64,000 nucleotides of DNA from Tranzscheliella williamsii (lineage: Eukaryota; Basidiomycota; Ustilaginomycetes; Ustilaginales; Ustilaginaceae). The position numbers and the translations under genes are program-made. Shown piece after piece: positions 61,275 to 64,000 of this stretch (positions are counted from its first letter, which is position 1; every line of letters starts with the position of its first letter). The notes below the pieces were generated by a model. That model was not told the DNA's origin. It did not search any database and saw only the letters and a program-made list of their open reading frames with translations. The stretch spans positions 1 to 64,000 of the forward strand of contig JALBYF010000028.1 of the NCBI GenBank assembly GCA_023212725.1. Direction: 5' to 3'.

Positions 61275-64000
61275 CTAGAGGGGCGGGTGGATGTCGAGGA
61301 GGGGGGCGAAGAGGTGCTGCGTGCGGACGGTGGTGCCGGGGAGTGCGCGGCGGAGGGCGGCGGAGACGGCGCGGCCGCGCGCGGGGTTGTGTGTGTGAAG
61401 GCGGACGAGGTGGAGCAGGAGGAGGTCGACGGGATGTTGCGCGGCGGGGGGGGCGGTGGCGGGCGCGGCGCCAGGGAGGGGCGGGGTGGGGGGTGCGTCG
61501 TCGAAGAGGTCCGAGTCCGGCGGCGGGGCGAGGGCGTCGCGCGCGTCGAGCAGGGCCACCGCCAGCACGAGCGCGCGGGCGAGCGCGTCGAGCGTGGCCG
61601 GCGCCACCGCCTCATCGAGCAGACCAACGAAGAGCAGCACCGGCGCGGCGCCCGCCAGAAACAGCGCCCCCGCCAGCGCCTTCGCCAGCACCCCGCCCCC
61701 GTTTTCCCCATGCCCAGCTATCGCCAGCCCCGCGAGCACGTGGCTCCGCATCCCCACCCCATCCATCCGCATCCCAGCACCGAACGCCTCCATCGCACGC
61801 CCCAGCGCAGCACCAGCCCCACCACCCCGCTTCGCAACCACCGCCCCCGCCCAGTTGGACCCCTGAGACAGCATGCGCACCGTCAACCCAGCCCCAACGC
61901 CGTCCACGCCGGCCATGCGGCCGACCAACGACGGCAGGTTGAACGCCTCGCAGCCCTCGCTCACACTCCCCGCCCGGTCCTTGCTGTGTAGATACCCAAC
62001 AAACGAGTCAAACTGCCGTGCGACCAGGTGCCGCACGGTCCCAGGGCAGCTGTCCGAGTCGAGTAGCAGGGCAATCACCTCGAGGTGAACGGTAACGGTC
62101 TTGGCCTTCCTGGACAGCCCGTTGGCCAGCAGACCGTCGTTGGAGGCACCGTCGAGTTGGTTCAACAGACCTGCATTGGCGAGGACCTCCAGGATGGGCT
62201 GGATAGGGACCCGGGTGACCTCGCCAAGCAGCCAGTTCATCGCGCCAGGCAGGGCAAAAGAAAGGAGATCTTGTAGGAAGTACGACAACCCGCCTCGCAA
62301 CGTTTCCAGATCGATGACGCCGTAGATGCAGGCGGTAATGCTCTGGCTAACCAAGAGTGGCGACAGTCGCAACAGGAGCGTCGGAGGGGAGGCTTGGATC
62401 AGGTCGTCACTTACGCCCTCGTTCCCAAATAGAGCTTGAACCCACCGTCCCACCAGAGCACGCTCTTCTTCTGAGAGCGCCGACAACAGCGGCGCGTAAG
62501 GAGAGGTGCTCAGGTAGTTCGCAAGGAACGACGGCCTGAGGCGGTCCATGATGTTGGAGATTTGAGCAGGGCAGATGGAATAGCGATAAGACAGATACTG
62601 CACGAGCAGCAGGATATGCGAGTGAGTGGAAGGATCGTCGCTCGTCTGTTCTATACCCTTGCGATCCAGGATGCTGGCCAGCGTGCTCATCAGCTGCCTC
62701 GGATCCACGTAGATCATGATGGTATCCAGTACGGATGGCGGCGCTGCGTTGGCGCTGTTTTCTCCGGCGTCTAGCAGAGGCTTGCACCATCTTGCCACCA
62801 GCTCCATGTCGCCTTGCTGAAGTTCGCGGTGGAAGTGGCTGGCCAACTGCTGAGCAAAGCAGTAGTGGGTCCCGGGGTCGTCGCTCACCCGGTGCAAAAG
62901 ATCCGCGTGGTCATCCGGCGTGGACAAGCGAGCATCCAAGTACGAGGACAGTCCGAGACCTTCCAGCTGAGCGTCCATGCGCAAACTCTGTGACAGGGAC
63001 TGGATGGACGAGGCCAGCTTGTGACCATGCGGAAACTCGTCGGTGATGGCTTCCGGCCGAGCGAGAGAATGCTCGATGAACGAACGTAGGAGCATCGCTT
63101 TGATCGGAAGCACCGCAGGGGTGTCCAGCCCCACTAGGTCCGGCAGAGCCTCTGAAGCTCCGGTAGTAGCGGCATTATCAGCAGGCGTGGGGCCGCTAGC
63201 GCCTCCCGTTTCGCAAATCGTCAGCCTATTGGCCATGACGAGCAAGGCAGCTTTCAGGGCGGCTTCAACACGCACGTGAGGTGCATCGCATCGCTGGCCC
63301 CGGACGGGGATCTCGGGATCGGCATCGAGCCACTGCTCGAGTTGGAGGATGACTTCAGGTATCAAGCCGCAGAGCGCATTCCTCCACAGAGACGTGTATG
63401 CTCCAGCATCTTTGACCGTTGAAGGAGTTTCGATCACTGTTGCACAGATCTCGATGGCCGCCACCAAAAGTTCATAGTAAAAATCGGTGAGCGACTTCTC
63501 CAATGTAACGGATGGCGTCGCGTCATTTTGCCGGGCCAGGAAGAGGGCTTTGACGGCATCAAGCTTAGCGGCCCATGGATGGTGCTGATCTACGAGATAC
63601 TGAAGTAAGAGGACCATCTCTGGTTCCACATTCGGGATCGTTGCGGTCGAAACCGAGGACGGCGGGATTTGGGTTACGATAGCGGACACGTCGATGAAGT
63701 TATCCCACGTAGCCCCGCCTGGTAGACCGTGCAGCGTCTCTGACGTCGTCTTTTGACCTTGTTCGCCGGCTTGAGACGATTGGTTTTGACCATGAGCCTC
63801 GATAGACAGCGTCTTGCAGAGCTCGGCGATAAGACGAACCTGTCCTGTCAATGCCTGCAACAAGACGATCTCGCTCTTCCAGGCCGGATTCAGGCTAGCT
63901 AAAACAGAACCAAACTGCTCCAGGACGGAAACAAAGTACGGCGCTACACCTTCTAGGTCCGCTTTTGACAGGTCATTGCTCTCAGAATCCAAAACGTTGA
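61275..64000 (-). CDS. MED5: Mediator subunit 5 (Med5/Nut1), cut by the window edge
   Basis: Med5 belongs to the tail module of Mediator, which links activators to RNA polymerase II. At least 907 residues are visible. The frame is still open at the right edge, so the N-terminus lies outside. Family blocks are YLSYRYSICPAQISNIMDRL, LRGGLSYFLQDLLSFALPGA and MNWLLGEVTRVPIQPILEVL, a helical pattern throughout. The last 200 residues are Ala/Gly/Pro-rich. The stop is at 61275-61277. An alternative would be another helical-repeat protein, but the GGLSYFLQDLLSF block is a strong Med5 signature. Confidence 0.85.
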   Translation of the reverse strand, partial: NVLDSESNDLSKADLEGVAPYFVSVLEQFGSVLASLNPAWKSEIVLLQALTGQVRLIAELCKTLSIEAHGQNQSSQAGEQGQKTTSETLHGLPGGATWDNFIDVSAIVTQIPPSSVSTATIPNVEPEMVLLLQYLVDQHHPWAAKLDAVKALFLARQNDATPSVTLEKSLTDFYYELLVAAIEICATVIETPSTVKDAGAYTSLWRNALCGLIPEVILQLEQWLDADPEIPVRGQRCDAPHVRVEAALKAALLVMANRLTICETGGASGPTPADNAATTGASEALPDLVGLDTPAVLPIKAMLLRSFIEHSLARPEAITDEFPHGHKLASSIQSLSQSLRMDAQLEGLGLSSYLDARLSTPDDHADLLHRVSDDPGTHYCFAQQLASHFHRELQQGDMELVARWCKPLLDAGENSANAAPPSVLDTIMIYVDPRQLMSTLASILDRKGIEQTSDDPSTHSHILLLVQYLSYRYSICPAQISNIMDRLRPSFLANYLSTSPYAPLLSALSEEERALVGRWVQALFGNEGVSDDLIQASPPTLLLRLSPLLVSQSITACIYGVIDLETLRGGLSYFLQDLLSFALPGAMNWLLGEVTRVPIQPILEVLANAGLLNQLDGASNDGLLANGLSRKAKTVTVHLEVIALLLDSDSCPGTVRHLVARQFDSFVGYLHSKDRAGSVSEGCEAFNLPSLVGRMAGVDGVGAGLTVRMLSQGSNWAGAVVAKRGGGAGAALGRAMEAFGAGMRMDGVGMRSHVLAGLAIAGHGENGGGVLAKALAGALFLAGAAPVLLFVGLLDEAVAPATLDALARALVLAVALLDARDALAPPPDSDLFDDAPPTPPLPGAAPATAPPAAQHPVDLLLLHLVRLHTHNPARGRAVSAALRRALPGTTVRTQHLFAPLLDIHPPL

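Overview
The window is nuclear DNA of a fungus. Genes carry short GT-AG introns (about 60-220 nt), often with a CTGAC or CTAAC branch-point-like motif. Coding regions are GC-rich, with long proteins rich in Ser, Ala and Pro. The gene content (Nop9, Urb2, Cwh43, Lag1, Vps38/UVRAG, Med5, Met16) and the moderate intron load fit a basidiomycete, most likely a smut-lineage yeast (Ustilaginomycotina). That placement is inference, not a database match. I saw no tRNA, rRNA, transposon or CRISPR array.

Layout. 1-10 kb: a secreted single-pass Ser/Ala-rich membrane protein (-), ceramide synthase (+), GINS subunit Sld5 (-) and a 1123-residue unknown protein (-). 10-20 kb: a 2.4 kb non-coding divergent region, seven-exon CWH43 (+), an unrecognised four-exon 138-residue gene (+) and the nucleolar Pumilio-like protein Nop9 (+). 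20-34 kb: a 901-residue unknown (-), a 55-residue two-exon membrane protein (+), a 2057-residue protein with ASH/MSP-like repeats (-) and Ctf8 (+). 34-43 kb: Urb2 (-), mitochondrial ribosomal protein bL36m (+), an apparent fusion of an OCIA-like and a Tim17-like membrane protein (-) and a 93-residue hydrophilic protein behind a good TATA box (+). 43-50 kb: a Vps38/UVRAG homologue (-) and a bacterial-type mannose-1-phosphate guanylyltransferase (+). 50-64 kb: a 533-residue unknown (-), PAPS reductase (+), guanine deaminase (+), a DNAJC11-type J protein (+) and Med5, cut by the right edge (-).

There is no single gene cluster. Most genes are housekeeping genes in alternating divergent and convergent pairs. 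Loose functional themes are sphingolipid/GPI lipid (Lag1 makes ceramide, Cwh43 puts ceramide on GPI anchors), ribosome biogenesis (Nop9, Urb2, bL36m), DNA replication and cohesion (Sld5, Ctf8) and mitochondrial inner-membrane organisation (DNAJC11, the OCIA/Tim17-like protein). The most unusual items are the actinobacterial-looking ManC enzyme with a spliced N-terminal extension, the giant ASH-repeat protein in a lineage not known to make flagella, and the OCIA-Tim17-like fusion whose first intron stays open in frame.

Several gene starts and splice junctions were worked out here by reading both sides of the introns. These are the first exon of the UVRAG homologue, the first exon of guanine deaminase, the last exons of SLD5 and bL36m, all seven CWH43 exons, and three small genes of 55, 93 and 138 residues.
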